A DNA stretch of 64,000 nt from contig NZ_QENY01000007.1 of the NCBI RefSeq assembly GCF_003096815.1, forward strand, positions 62,001-126,000, in the 5' to 3' direction. Source of the stretch: Hallella colorans (GTDB lineage: Bacteria; Bacteroidota; Bacteroidia; Bacteroidales; Bacteroidaceae). Made by a program: the position numbers and the translations under genes. Of the stretch, positions 1-9,149 are shown one piece after another; the stretch's first letter is position 1; each line of letters begins with the position of its first letter. The notes beneath the pieces are model-generated. The model worked only from the letters and a program-made list of their open reading frames with translations, did no database searches and had not been told where the DNA came from.

Positions 1-6
1 ATGTTC

Positions 7-1278
7 TTAAATTCTGTCCAACGCTTGTTTGATGTCGTCGATTATGTCGTCGGCAGCCTCGATGCCCACCGATAGACGCATCAAGTCGGGGGCTATTCCA
101 GCCTCGCGCAATTGCTCGTCAGTGAGTTGGCGATGCGTGTGGCTTGCCGGATGCAGCACGCAACTGCGCGCGTCGGCCACGTGGGTAACAATATTAATCA
201 TCTTCAAAGAGTCCATGAACCTGATGGCCGTATCTCGTCCGCCTTTCAGTCCGAAAGCTATTACGCCGCATGAGCCATTGGGCAGGTATTTTTGAGCCAG
301 TTTGTAGTGTGCGTCGTCTTTCAATCCGCTATACCTCACCCATGCCACGCGTGCGTCATTGTGTAAAAATTCGGCTACGGCTTGTGCGTTTTTACAGTGT
401 TGCGGCATTCTCAAGTGCAAGGTCTCAAGTCCTAAGTTTAGCAAGAAAGAGTTTTGGGGGGCAGGAATAGAGCCAAGATCGCGCATCAGTTGCGCCACTA
501 ATTTGGTCATATATCCCATTTTGCCAAAATCTTTTGTATAGGTCAACCCGTGGTATGATTGGTCTGGTTCGCATAGCCCTGGATATTTTTCGCTGTGCGC
601 GTCCCAATCAAATCGTCCACTGTCCACGATGGCACCGCCCACCTGAGTGGCATGTCCATCCATGTATTTGGTCGTGGAGTGTGTGACGATGTCGGCTCCC
701 CATTCGAATGGTCGACAATTGATTGGCGTAGCGAAAGTGTTGTCGACAATGAGTGGTACACCATTATGGTGAGCGACGCGAGCAAATTTTTCGATGTCCA
801 ACACGCGACAACCGGGGTTGCTGATAGTCTCGCCAAACATGGCTTTGGTATTGGATTTGAAAGCCTTTTGCAATTCTTCTTCGCTTGCGTCAGGGTTGAC
901 AAATGTACAGTCAATGCCCATTTTGCGCATCGTCACGTTGAAAAGATTGAAAGTTCCGCCATAAATATCGGTAGAAGCCACGATGTGCGCCCCTGCTTCG
1001 CAAATGTTAAGCATGGCGTAAAAGTTAGCGGCTTGCCCGCTGGAGGTGAGCATTGCGCCCACGCCACCCTCGAGGGCACATATCTTTTGAGCCACAACAT
1101 CGTTGGTTGGGTTTTGCAATCGCGAATAGAAATAGCCCTCTTTCTTCAGGTCGAAAAGCATGGCCATCTCCTCGCTATTGTCGTATTTGAATGTGGTGCT
1201 TTGTACAATCGGTAGCACGCGCGGTTCACCGTTTTTGGGTTTCCATCCTCCTTGCACGCATAATGTTTCTCTTTTCAT
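7..1278 (-). CDS. metY: O-acetylhomoserine sulfhydrylase (PLP enzyme)
   Basis: A 423-residue protein of the Cys/Met-metabolism PLP family (fold type I). It makes homocysteine from O-acetylhomoserine and sulfide in methionine synthesis, in the cytoplasm. The PLP-binding lysine is K204 in HSTTKYMDGH, and the VDNTFATP stretch (about 178-185) carries the aspartate that contacts the pyridine nitrogen. The length and the N-terminal motif GGWKPKNGEPRVLP favour the O-acetylhomoserine branch over cystathionine gamma-synthase, which is usually shorter. It is divergent from rplU, and its own -7 box lies about 30 bp upstream. Cystathionine lyase-type activity cannot be excluded from sequence alone. Confidence 0.9.
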   Translation of the reverse strand: MKRETLCVQGGWKPKNGEPRVLPIVQSTTFKYDNSEEMAMLFDLKKEGYFYSRLQNPTNDVVAQKICALEGGVGAMLTSSGQAANFYAMLNICEAGAHIVASTDIYGGTFNLFNVTMRKMGIDCTFVNPDASEEELQKAFKSNTKAMFGETISNPGCRVLDIEKFARVAHHNGVPLIVDNTFATPINCRPFEWGADIVTHSTTKYMDGHATQVGGAIVDSGRFDWDAHSEKYPGLCEPDQSYHGLTYTKDFGKMGYMTKLVAQLMRDLGSIPAPQNSFLLNLGLETLHLRMPQHCKNAQAVAEFLHNDARVAWVRYSGLKDDAHYKLAQKYLPNGSCGVIAFGLKGGRDTAIRFMDSLKMINIVTHVADARSCVLHPASHTHRQLTDEQLREAGIAPDLMRLSVGIEAADDIIDDIKQALDRI

Positions 1279-1304
1279 CTGTAATAATTTTAAAAATGAA
1301 ATAG

Positions 1305-1325
1305 AAGTGCAAAATTACGAAAAAA
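1305..1325 (-). promoter_or_regulatory. metY promoter (Bacteroidetes -7 box)
   Basis: Read on the minus strand this is TTCGTAATTTTGCACTT with a T-run in front. The -7 box TAATTTTG is the complement of 1310-1317. The 21-bp block is identical to the one in front of rplU (1471-1491) in opposite orientation. The box matches the Bacteroidetes primary-sigma consensus TAnnTTTG. Confidence 0.7.
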
Positions 1326-1470
1326 ATAAGAATGGTAAATAATGAAAAAGTTAAATTTGTGCGCATCATTGTTAAAATCGCTTATAGGCGTGCTGCGCAT
1401 TCTTATTAAAAGAAGTTAATATTCTATTCATACGCTACAATTGTTGGTTTGAATAATACTTATATCGGTC

Positions 1471-1491
1471 TTTTTTCGTAATTTTGCACTT
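1471..1491 (+). promoter_or_regulatory. rplU-rpmA promoter (Bacteroidetes -7 box)
   Basis: The -7 box TAATTTTG is at 1479-1486, within a 21-bp block identical to the metY promoter on the other strand. It lies about 80 bp before the L21 start. I see no well-spaced -33 TTTG. Confidence 0.7.
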
Positions 1492-1520
1492 GATTTACTC
1501 CGTTGAGGCCGAAAAAGAGG

Positions 1521-1545
1521 TAGCAAAAGCTATCCGCCTTGCGGA
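1521..1545 (+). promoter_or_regulatory. Possible structured L21 mRNA leader
   Basis: Two adjacent small hairpins lie between the promoter and the L21 start: TAGC-AAAA-GCTA (1521-1532) and TCCGC-CTT-GCGGA (1533-1545). Ribosomal-protein leaders often act as autoregulatory sites, so this could be one. The stems are short and there is no comparative support in the window, so function is only an inference. Confidence 0.3.
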
Positions 1546-1568
1546 AAAACCCGTTTATAACATTAATA

Positions 1569-1886
1569 ATGTACGCAATTGTAGAGATTAACGGTCAACA
1601 GTTCAAGGCGGAGCAGGGCAAGAAATTGTTCGTGCATCACATCAAAGATGTGGAGGCTGGAAACACTGTTGAGTTCGACAAAGTGCTGCTTGTTGACAAA
1701 GATGGAGCAGTGACGGTCGGTGCACCCAAGGTAGACGGTGCAAAAGTAGTAGTAGAAGTAGTGAACCCGCTTGTTAAAGGTGACAAGGTCATCGTTTTCA
1801 AGATGAAGCGTCGCAAGGACTCTCGCAAGATGAATGGCCATCGCTCGCAGTTCACAGAAGTTGAAGTTAAACAAGTAATCGCTTAA
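1569..1886 (+). CDS. rplU: 50S ribosomal protein L21
   Basis: A 105-residue protein beginning [20 protein letters not shown], the usual L21 start. It binds 23S rRNA in the large subunit. The C-terminal half has the typical basic stretch [21 protein letters not shown]. The ATG at 1569 is chosen because it matches the family start. The frame is open back to a TTG at 1539, but that extension is not family-like. It is followed 17 bp later by rpmA, forming the standard rplU-rpmA operon. Confidence 0.97.
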   Translation: MYAIVEINGQQFKAEQGKKLFVHHIKDVEAGNTVEFDKVLLVDKDGAVTVGAPKVDGAKVVVEVVNPLVKGDKVIVFKMKRRKDSRKMNGHRSQFTEVEVKQVIA

Positions 1887-1903
1887 ATCAGGAGGTATTT
1901 ATC

Positions 1904-2194
1904 ATGGCACACAAAAAAGGTGTAGGAAGTTCTAAGAACGGACGTGAGTCAGCTTCACAGCGTTTAGGCGTAAAGATTTGGGGTGGTCAGAAAATCATTG
2001 CTGGTAACATCATTGTACGCCAGCGTGGTAACAAGCACTATCCCGGTGAGAATGTTGCACAGGGCAAGGACGACACTCTGTATGCCTTGGCTGATGGTGT
2101 GGTTTACTTCCACAAGGGTGCTCGCAACAAAAGTACCGTATCGGTGCTCTCGCCAGAGGCTTACGCTGACAAAACCAAGCAAGCTGAGGCTTAA
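1904..2194 (+). CDS. rpmA: 50S ribosomal protein L27
   Basis: A 96-residue L27 beginning [20 protein letters not shown]. The N-terminal arm reaches the peptidyl-transferase centre. There is no cleavable leader of the Firmicutes type: the mature AHKKG motif directly follows Met. A strong Shine-Dalgarno-like AGGAGG (1891-1896) precedes it. The C-terminus is slightly extended (ADKTKQAEA). It is the last gene of the rplU operon and a terminator follows. Confidence 0.97.
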   Translation: MAHKKGVGSSKNGRESASQRLGVKIWGGQKIIAGNIIVRQRGNKHYPGENVAQGKDDTLYALADGVVYFHKGARNKSTVSVLSPEAYADKTKQAEA

Positions 2195-2223
2195 ATTTAA
2201 CAGCTTATTCCAAACAAACATAG

Positions 2224-2251
2224 AAGCCTGTTCCCATTTGGGAGCAGGCTT
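2224..2251 (+). terminator. Rho-independent terminator after rpmA
   Basis: A 12-bp stem (2224-2235 with 2240-2251, one G-U pair) around an ATTT loop. It starts 29 bp after the rpmA stop and ends in a short T-rich stretch. Confidence 0.8.
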
Positions 2252-2382
2252 TCTGCGTACATATCTTTTTCTTCATAATAGCGTGCGAGACAGCACTTCA
2301 TTATTAACGATGCCTACATACGTGTTACAACAAGCATGCACGTAGTTTTAGCGATTTCGCCACGTACTTGCATGCCATGATA

Positions 2383-2403
2383 TTAGGGGCTCTGACGCCC
2401 TAA
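2383..2403 (-). terminator. Possible terminator after susD-like gene
   Basis: TTAGGGGC / GCCCTAA hairpin with one bulged G, 15 bp beyond the susD-like stop. It lacks a clear T-run on the minus strand, so it may be only partly effective. Confidence 0.4.
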
Positions 2404-2417
2404 AATTATTTTATCAT

Positions 2418-4211
2418 TTAAAAGTCTAACCCATCTTTCCAACCCGGATTTTGCGTCAGGTTAGGATTGAGCGTGCGGTCATCGATGGGGATGGGGTACA
2501 GATAATCTCGTTTCTCGTCAAAACCATTGCGCTCGGCATTGCGATGATAGTTGAGATAACCGCTTGTGCCACTGGTCAGCATGATATCCTTACCAATCTC
2601 AAATGTTGTAACACCCTCACGCCCTTTAGGTTTGTGCGCACCTTTGGGATAAAGTACAAGGTCCACTTTCCCATCTCCAGAGAGATCGTATTCGCCTGCT
2701 CCTTTGAAGTACATTCCTGTGATGGGCTGGTCAATGCAATGGCCAGCGTGCCATCGATATAAGTCGTTCATGCGTAAGCCCTCTTGCAAAAGCTCTATAG
2801 TGCGTTCCCTGCGTATTTCCAAAATGACACCCTTGTTAGAGCCACTCACCTGCGGATAGCCGTATTTTTCGGAGCTTAAATAAGGATCTGGGGTTGCGTT
2901 TGCCTCCGTCATTTGCAGTTTTGGCATACCTGCGCGAGCCCTGATCAGGTTTACAGATCGGTCCAAATCGGCTTGTGTCAGCTGTCCCAACTCTGCCTTG
3001 GCCTCGGCATAGTTTAGCAAAACTTCTGCGTAACGGAATATTGGCATAGGCACATCTGACGATTCCGTGCGGTCATTATTACTGCTATTGTCGGTTGGAT
3101 CTTGCACAAATTTGGTGAGCTGATAGCCAGTAATAGCCACATTCAGGTCAGGTGGCAATATCTTGGTTTGGTTCAGACGGGTATAACCGGGTGTTCGCAT
3201 GCTTTGCGCCATACGCGGATCTCGATTTTTTGTTTCCTCGTTAAACATCATGGTTTCCCATCCTTGTTGGTCGGTGAAACGAGAGCCATCAGCCATCAGA
3301 TATGTGTTGACAAATTTTCGAGTAAGCCCCGGCAGCCCCTGCGAGGGTAGAATGGTGAACGCTGTGGCATTGTTTCGAACGTCAAGTGCATAGTCGAACT
3401 TTACGGCGAGGATGTATTCGTTTGCGTTGGCATCATGTTGAACAAACAACATTTGGTAATCTTTCTCGGGATGGCCCGTTGAATAAAGCTGATATTTGCC
3501 GCCATCCATCAATTCTGCAGAAGCCTTTGCTGCCTGATCCAAATAGTATCTGGCGTCATGGCCTGGCAGGTTGAGCTTGTGATACTTGCGAAACGTTCCC
3601 TCAAATAGGCAGAAACGAGCTTTAAGGGCTAACGCTGCCCATCGGTTGGCACGATAAGCACTGCGTTTTGAGGGCAAATGTTCTATGGCATAGTCTATAT
3701 CCTCAATCATCTTGGTCATAATCAACTCACGAGAGTCGCGTGAGTTGTACAATGCTTTGTCGTCCGAGCTCAATTGGTGATCGTACCAAGGCACATCACC
3801 GAAGCGGCGCACTTTGCCAAAATAGAAGTACGCACGGAAGAAACGCGCTAACGCTGTGTAATGCGTTGCCGCCTCTGAGTCTTCACATCGCTCCACATCT
3901 TCGAGCAGTGTGTTGATATCGCGCAGTGTTCCCCAGCTCCAACCGCCACCAGAGGCAGGCACCTGTCGACGATTGCCCCCTACCATCACCTCGTTGAGCA
4001 TGGAGGTCACAAGCACGTCGCTTTCCTCGTCGAAAGGCGATTTGTCTAATATGGCGTTGTAAAATGGATTGCTGAATAGTTCGAGTTCGGTTCCTTTCTT
4101 GAAGTATTCAGACTCGACCATTTGGTCCTTTGGCATGAGATCCATTTGCTGGCATGAGGTCAAAGATGCCAATGCAAGGACAAAAAATATCTTGAGGGTT
4201 GGTTTTTTCAT
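2418..4211 (-). CDS. SusD/RagB-family outer-membrane lipoprotein
   Basis: A 597-residue SusD-like protein. The N-terminus MKKPTLKIFFVLALASLTSC is a lipoprotein signal with the lipobox LTSC, so Cys20 would be lipidated and the protein surface-exposed. The SusD fold is visible as TPR-like helices (LARFFRAYFYFGKVRRFGDVP) and the C-terminal domain (ILEIRRERTIELLQEGLRMNDLYRW). It caps the SusC transporter encoded directly upstream and binds substrate. No glycoside hydrolase, sulfatase, peptidase or regulator is adjacent, so the ligand cannot be inferred. Confidence 0.93.
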   Translation of the reverse strand: MKKPTLKIFFVLALASLTSCQQMDLMPKDQMVESEYFKKGTELELFSNPFYNAILDKSPFDEESDVLVTSMLNEVMVGGNRRQVPASGGGWSWGTLRDINTLLEDVERCEDSEAATHYTALARFFRAYFYFGKVRRFGDVPWYDHQLSSDDKALYNSRDSRELIMTKMIEDIDYAIEHLPSKRSAYRANRWAALALKARFCLFEGTFRKYHKLNLPGHDARYYLDQAAKASAELMDGGKYQLYSTGHPEKDYQMLFVQHDANANEYILAVKFDYALDVRNNATAFTILPSQGLPGLTRKFVNTYLMADGSRFTDQQGWETMMFNEETKNRDPRMAQSMRTPGYTRLNQTKILPPDLNVAITGYQLTKFVQDPTDNSSNNDRTESSDVPMPIFRYAEVLLNYAEAKAELGQLTQADLDRSVNLIRARAGMPKLQMTEANATPDPYLSSEKYGYPQVSGSNKGVILEIRRERTIELLQEGLRMNDLYRWHAGHCIDQPITGMYFKGAGEYDLSGDGKVDLVLYPKGAHKPKGREGVTTFEIGKDIMLTSGTSGYLNYHRNAERNGFDEKRDYLYPIPIDDRTLNPNLTQNPGWKDGLDF

Positions 4212-4243
4212 TTTGTAAATGTTTGTTTTGTTGATAGTGTGAG

Positions 4244-7200
4244 TTAGAAAGTGACATCCACGCCAAACATATAAGAAGATGGCCAGGGGTAATAGGCATT
4301 GTTCATTACGGAGCTGTTACGGTTGAACGCAGCCTCGGGGTCAATGTATTTTGTGTTTTTTTTCAAGGGAGACCAGTAGCATATGTTCTCACCCGAGAAA
4401 TACAGCCTTATTTTTTCCATACCGATACGACGGATCCACTTACTCGGAAGTGAGTAGCCGATGGTCAGATTTTTGAGTCGCAAGTACCGAATGTTTTGCA
4501 AATAACGATCATTCACCTCTGCCAAATAGCCACCGGTGGCACCGTATGCGCGTGGCCGTGGAAAGTAAGAGTCTGGATTTTCTTCAGACCACAGTTTGCC
4601 CAAGAAATCTTTGGGAAGGTAGGTTAGGTATGAATAAGAGAAGCCACCCCAGAAGTTCATCGTATGTCCGCTGGGGTACCAATAGTGATTGCCTGTGCCC
4701 TGGAAGAATACCGACGCATCTACACCGTACCAATCGAACCCTGCCGTAATGCCGTATGAGAGTGAAGGCAGCGAGTTTCCCAATATCTTTCGGTCGCCGG
4801 GATGGTCCACTGTGTTTTGACCAATGCCCCATTTGCCGTCACCGTCAAGGTCTACAAACTTCACGTCGCCAGCCATCCAGCCTCCTCTCAAACGTCCGCT
4901 GCTGTAGCTCAGGTCCACTTTTTTGGCATATTCCTTGGCTTCCTCATCGGTTTTGAACAAGCCATCGGTGGTGAAGCCCCAAATCTCGCCCAAGCGTTGC
5001 CCCACATAATGCGCTTTGGCAAACGACTTGTTAGGGTTGTCGTACTTAGTGATAGTGCTCTTATAGTCGCTCATCACAAATCCGATATGATAGCTGAATG
5101 TCTGGTTGGCAAGGTTGAACCTATCTTGCCAGTTGAGCGACAGCTCATAGCCTTCGGTGCGCATGTTGGCAGCGTTCATTTTTGGCACGGACGCTCCATA
5201 TACGGAAGGCAGTGCCACACCTGCCGTCAGCATGTCTTTGGTGTTTCGAACATAGAAGTCGGCCACCAAAGACAGTCGGCTGTTAAACATTGACAGGTCT
5301 AAGCCTCCATTCCACTGTTGCACCGTTTCCCACGTCAAATTGTCAGAGATAGGTGCGCTCAGAGATGAGTATTTGGGCATGGAGCTACCTTCGCCGAATG
5401 TATAATTGCTGAAGTTGTGCATAGATACCAATCGCATGTAGGTGTAGTAAGAAGATACGTTTTGGTTGCCCAACGAGCCAAACGATAGTCGTAGTTTCAG
5501 ATTGTCAACCCATTTTCTCACAGCATGGAAGAAAGGTTCCTCAGAAACGCGCCATCCCAATGACGCGGAGGGAAACCATCCCCACCGACTTTCCTTGGCA
5601 AAGCGTGAAGAGCCGTCATAGCGACCACTCACCTCGACAAGATAACGCCCTAAGTAATCGTAATTGACACGTCCAAAGAAACCTAACAGTGCATATTCGG
5701 CTTGACCGCCACCCACACCGGTCTCGGTCTCACCATTTTCGTTTTGCCCCACTAAGTTTAAGTCGTCCAAGTAGATGGAAGACAGATCTCTGCCCCAAGC
5801 CGACACGCCTTTACGGTAGAAGTATTCATAGTTGAAACCTGCCATTGCTGATAGATGGTGCCGCTTGTCAAAGGTATCATCGTAATTGGCAAATACGTTT
5901 GTAGAATAAAAGTGGTTTGTAACGACAGATTCGTCCAACTGATTTTCGCCCGCACCTGTATTGTACGAAACCAAGGGAGAATCTGGATATTCACGATACC
6001 ACAGTTCTGATGTACGGCCAGTGTGTTGTCTTTGATAAAATCGATAAGTGAAATCGCCCGTGACGGCAAGTTGCTTGATCGGTTGAAGGACAAGACGGGT
6101 GGTATTGGAAAAGTTGAATTGTTTGTCCAAATTACGATGTGTGTTTTCGTTTAATATGATGTGTCTGCCGTTGGCCACCTTGTATTTAATATAAGGTGTG
6201 GAATAAATCCATGTACCGTCTGGGTTCTTCATAGGGAAACAGGCCATGGCATGACGTGAGCTGTAAGCTATCGCATCGTCTACATCTCCACAGCCGATAG
6301 AGGTATAATCAGAGCTATAATAAGAGGTGTTGTTTGACAGCTTAGCCCATTTTGTCATCTCGAAATCTATCTTTGAGCGCAAGTTGTACCGATTGAATAC
6401 GTCTGGATGAGCTCGTTCTATACCCTCTTGGCGATTGTAGTTGCCTGAAAGCATATAGCTTATTCCGTTTCGGGCACCTGTTACAGATAGGTTGTGTTGC
6501 TGTATGGGCCGCTTTTCGCGAAACAGCATGTCCCACCAGTCGTAGTTGCCATAGTAAACCCATTGCTTGCGCCCGCCGCGCATCTCCTCGATTACCCATG
6601 GACGTTCCGGATTTTCGGTCTCGTCATTAACGCGAGCCCAAAGCTCCTCCATGTCGTGGTCATTATATTGCACATAGTTAGTGCCGCTGTTAGATTGCCA
6701 AAACTTGTTCACATGGTACACAGACCAGTATCCCCGGTTCTCATAATCGGTTGATGTAGTGGGTTGCTCCCATCCCAAACGACCGCTATAGCGCACCACA
6801 ACCGACTTTCTCGATTGTGAAGCGATCGTGCTACCCGATTTGGTGATAACCAATATAACGCCAAAGGCTGCCCTTGCACCATAAACAGCGGCTGCTGAGG
6901 CATCCTTGATGATAGAGATAGACTCGATGTCGTTTGGGTTAAGGCGCGACAAATCGCCAGCGTTGCCTGTCACGCCATCTATGACTACTAACGGGTCGGA
7001 ATTGTTAATGGAGTTGACACCACGAATATTGATGGCACCATTAGAACCGGGTTTGCCAGACGAGGTGGTGACGTTAAGGCCTGCCACCGACCCTTGTAGC
7101 ATATTGGTCACTGAGTGCGACAACCTGTTTTCCAAATCTTTGCTATTAACGGTAGACACGGCTCCCGTAAGGTTTATGCGCTTCTGTGTGCCATAGCCCA

Positions 7201-7531
7201 CCACGACCACCTCGTCGAGGATGGTACGGTCGGGTTTCATGACAATGTGCACGGGACCATGACCGTTCCATACCATCTCATGATTTTTGAACCCTACGTA
7301 GCTGAAAACAATCTTTGCTTTCTCGGGTACGTCTAAAGTGAAATCGCCATTTGCATCTGTTATAGTGCCTTGGTTCGTACCTTTTTGCACCACACTCACG
7401 CCAATGAGAGGCTCATTCTGGCTGTCAACCACCTTTCCACGCATGGTTTGCGTTTCTGCTTGTGCTGTGAAAGACAGACATAACAGGAAGAGCGTCATGA
7501 TGTTAGCTCTCACTCCTAATAATTTTTTCAT
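4244..7531 (-). CDS. SusC/RagA-family TonB-linked outer-membrane transporter
   Basis: A 1095-residue TonB-dependent transporter. In order: signal peptide (about 1-25), a CarboxypepD-regulatory-like domain (about 28-110, beginning MRGKVVDSQNEPLIGVSVVQ), the SusC signature DEVVVVGYGTQKRINLTGAV, the plug (NIRGVNSINNSDPLVVIDGV), and a long beta-barrel ending in VDVTF. There is no STN domain at the N-terminus, so this is not an anti-sigma-coupled transducer. It lies 32 bp before the SusD-like gene and the two form one unit. The substrate is unknown. Confidence 0.94.
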   Translation of the reverse strand: MKKLLGVRANIMTLFLLCLSFTAQAETQTMRGKVVDSQNEPLIGVSVVQKGTNQGTITDANGDFTLDVPEKAKIVFSYVGFKNHEMVWNGHGPVHIVMKPDRTILDEVVVVGYGTQKRINLTGAVSTVNSKDLENRLSHSVTNMLQGSVAGLNVTTSSGKPGSNGAINIRGVNSINNSDPLVVIDGVTGNAGDLSRLNPNDIESISIIKDASAAAVYGARAAFGVILVITKSGSTIASQSRKSVVVRYSGRLGWEQPTTSTDYENRGYWSVYHVNKFWQSNSGTNYVQYNDHDMEELWARVNDETENPERPWVIEEMRGGRKQWVYYGNYDWWDMLFREKRPIQQHNLSVTGARNGISYMLSGNYNRQEGIERAHPDVFNRYNLRSKIDFEMTKWAKLSNNTSYYSSDYTSIGCGDVDDAIAYSSRHAMACFPMKNPDGTWIYSTPYIKYKVANGRHIILNENTHRNLDKQFNFSNTTRLVLQPIKQLAVTGDFTYRFYQRQHTGRTSELWYREYPDSPLVSYNTGAGENQLDESVVTNHFYSTNVFANYDDTFDKRHHLSAMAGFNYEYFYRKGVSAWGRDLSSIYLDDLNLVGQNENGETETGVGGGQAEYALLGFFGRVNYDYLGRYLVEVSGRYDGSSRFAKESRWGWFPSASLGWRVSEEPFFHAVRKWVDNLKLRLSFGSLGNQNVSSYYTYMRLVSMHNFSNYTFGEGSSMPKYSSLSAPISDNLTWETVQQWNGGLDLSMFNSRLSLVADFYVRNTKDMLTAGVALPSVYGASVPKMNAANMRTEGYELSLNWQDRFNLANQTFSYHIGFVMSDYKSTITKYDNPNKSFAKAHYVGQRLGEIWGFTTDGLFKTDEEAKEYAKKVDLSYSSGRLRGGWMAGDVKFVDLDGDGKWGIGQNTVDHPGDRKILGNSLPSLSYGITAGFDWYGVDASVFFQGTGNHYWYPSGHTMNFWGGFSYSYLTYLPKDFLGKLWSEENPDSYFPRPRAYGATGGYLAEVNDRYLQNIRYLRLKNLTIGYSLPSKWIRRIGMEKIRLYFSGENICYWSPLKKNTKYIDPEAAFNRNSSVMNNAYYPWPSSYMFGVDVTF

Positions 7532-7769
7532 TCTTAAGTAAGTTTTAATCTTTATTTACGCATGCAAAATAACAACTTTAATGTTATGAGAAAGTTTCAA
7601 TTAGACTAATAAAGTGTTACAAAACATATTTCTTCTTCTTTTTAAGAGGATATTTTTCTGCGTGCTTAACGTGTGTGAAAGAAATAAAGACGCAAGGTAT
7701 AAATGTTGCCCAAAATAATTGACAACACCTTTTTGTTTTGCAATAAAACGACAAATTGTAGTGTCTTGG

Positions 7770-7793
7770 CCTCTTTTCCGGACAGAAAAGAGG
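7770..7793. other. Isolated intergenic hairpin
   Basis: Perfect 9-bp stem CCTCTTTTC / GAAAAGAGG with a six-base loop, followed on the plus strand by TATTTTG. It resembles a terminator but no plus-strand gene precedes it. It lies 240 bp upstream of the SusC gene and just before a possible head segment of the repeat array at 7875. Confidence 0.5.
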
Positions 7794-7874
7794 TATTTTG
7801 TATATGCCTGATTATAAGTAGTTTAAAATCGCCTTCCGTTTTGTTGCGGTTGCTGCCTGTGCGGATGCCTTCGC

Positions 7875-7984
7875 GTTTAAGGTCTAATCGTGGGGCGAAT
7901 GGTGTCTAATCGCGCGCCGTTTGGGCTTGAAACGGCGTATGATTGAGCCTTAAAGCCGTTGCCATTGGGCATCAATGGCAACGG
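7875..7984 (+). repeat. Degenerate 22-bp tandem repeat array (5 units), locus 1
   Basis: Five contiguous 22-bp units start at 7875, 7897, 7919, 7941 and 7963. They fit G[AT]TTRRGKNYTAAWSG plus six loose positions; the fourth begins GATTGAGCCTTAAAGCC. The same register and pattern recur at 22468, 34983 and 49636. The last two units also form a perfect 12-bp hairpin (7955-7966 with 7974-7985). The array sits in a 618-bp gene-free stretch between the susC start and the 3' end of the radical SAM gene. I see no gene in 7532-8149. Confidence 0.75.
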
Positions 7985-8149
7985 CGTGCCATAGGGTAGT
8001 TTCTTAAATGGGTGAGAAATGCTGTTTTCTTTACCGTTTGAGGGCAAAGAAACATGGCGTTTAAAATTTTATTTTTACCAATTATCTTGACAGGAAGGAC
8101 GGCGTGCTGATGTCTCTGAGAGACACGCCTGGCATGCGCTCGGCGTAGT

Positions 8150-9088
8150 TCAGCCGGCGCGCTCGCGCAACCTTTTGTTAAGCAAATCGGCGAACTCGTG
8201 GTTTTTTAGTCCCCATTTGGGAGCGATGACAAGATCTGGTGGGCTTTGGCTTACAAACCGATCAAGAACCAAGTCGGGCCTCAACTTGTCCACGTAGCGT
8301 ATGATGAGGTCGATGTATTCGTCTACGGTGTAGAGTGGGAACGGCTGGCGGGTATAGTCGTTGGCCAATGCAGTGCCACGCACCACTTGCAGTTGGTGTA
8401 GCTTCAATATGTCGAGTGGCAGGTCAGAGATGATGGGCGCTTGGCGCAAGGACTCGTTGGTGTCCTCGCCCGGCAATCCGAGGATGACGTGCCCACTTGT
8501 CAATATGCCTCGCTGGTGAGTCTTGACGATGGCATCACGACTGCATGCGAAGTCGTGCCCTCGGTTCAGGCGGCGCAACGTATGATCGTTGGCGCTCTCA
8601 ATGCCATATTCCACGATCAGAAAAGTGCGGTGGCTCAACGCCTCGAGATAGTCCAAGAGCTCTTCGCTCACGCAGTCGGGGCGGGTACCAATCACGATGC
8701 CCACTACATCGGGTACGGCCAACGCCTTGCTGTACATAGCCCTCAATCGGTCTAAATGGGCGTAGGTGTTGGTGAACGATTGAAAATAGGCCAAATACTT
8801 CATGGATGGATATTTGTGGGCGAAGAAGGCTTTGCCGTCTTCCAATTGACGTGTGATGGATTTGCGACCATCACAAAACGATGGGCTAAAAGCGCGGTTG
8901 TTGCAAAACGCGCAACCACCCACCGAGATGCGGCCGTCTCTGTTGGGACAGGTAAAACCTGCGTCTACAGACAGCTTTTGCACCCTGAAAGCAAATCGCT
9001 CGCGTAGCCATGTTCCGAAATCTTTGTGTTTGGTGTTGCCGGAAAATAAAGAATCTTTATCAGAATTTGGCATGATTTGTGGCTTCAT
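8150..9088 (-). CDS. TIGR01212-family (YhcC-like) radical SAM protein
   Basis: A 312-residue radical SAM enzyme of the YhcC type. The cluster cysteines lie in CPNRDGRISVGGCAFC, with the long first spacing characteristic of this family. The core includes FLIVEYGIESAND and SGHVILGLPGED. The substrate is not settled for the family. The frame is open further upstream, but I chose the ATG at 9088 because a -7 box lies just before it (9094-9101) and the longer N-terminus would run into the divergent DPP IV promoter. The ATG at 9073 is an alternative. Confidence 0.85.
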   Translation of the reverse strand: MKPQIMPNSDKDSLFSGNTKHKDFGTWLRERFAFRVQKLSVDAGFTCPNRDGRISVGGCAFCNNRAFSPSFCDGRKSITRQLEDGKAFFAHKYPSMKYLAYFQSFTNTYAHLDRLRAMYSKALAVPDVVGIVIGTRPDCVSEELLDYLEALSHRTFLIVEYGIESANDHTLRRLNRGHDFACSRDAIVKTHQRGILTSGHVILGLPGEDTNESLRQAPIISDLPLDILKLHQLQVVRGTALANDYTRQPFPLYTVDEYIDLIIRYVDKLRPDLVLDRFVSQSPPDLVIAPKWGLKNHEFADLLNKRLRERAG

Positions 9089-9093
9089 GACTA

Positions 9094-9122
9094 CAAAATT
9101 ACCGAAAAAATGGCTAACTTTG
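9094..9122. promoter_or_regulatory. Divergent -7 boxes for the radical SAM gene and DPP IV gene
   Basis: CAAAATTA at 9094-9101 is the complement of TAATTTTG and serves the minus-strand radical SAM gene. TAACTTTG at 9115-9122 serves the plus-strand peptidase gene. The two boxes are 13 bp apart, so the polymerases would compete for this site. Confidence 0.65.
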
Positions 9123-9149
9123 CTGCTATCAACCACAAATATCTTAGAC

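Noticed and set aside
2300..2366. Possible further 22-bp array in the rpmA/susD gap (e.g. GTTTTAGCGATTTCGCCACG)
   Set aside because: Adjacent 22-bp frames do not match the pattern at the conserved positions; too weak to count.
2418..7531. Polysaccharide utilisation locus
   Set aside because: Only SusC and SusD are present; no enzyme or regulator is adjacent, so substrate and PUL status are unsupported.
7875..7984. CRISPR array
   Set aside because: Units are contiguous with no unique spacers, repeats are degenerate, and no cas gene is present.
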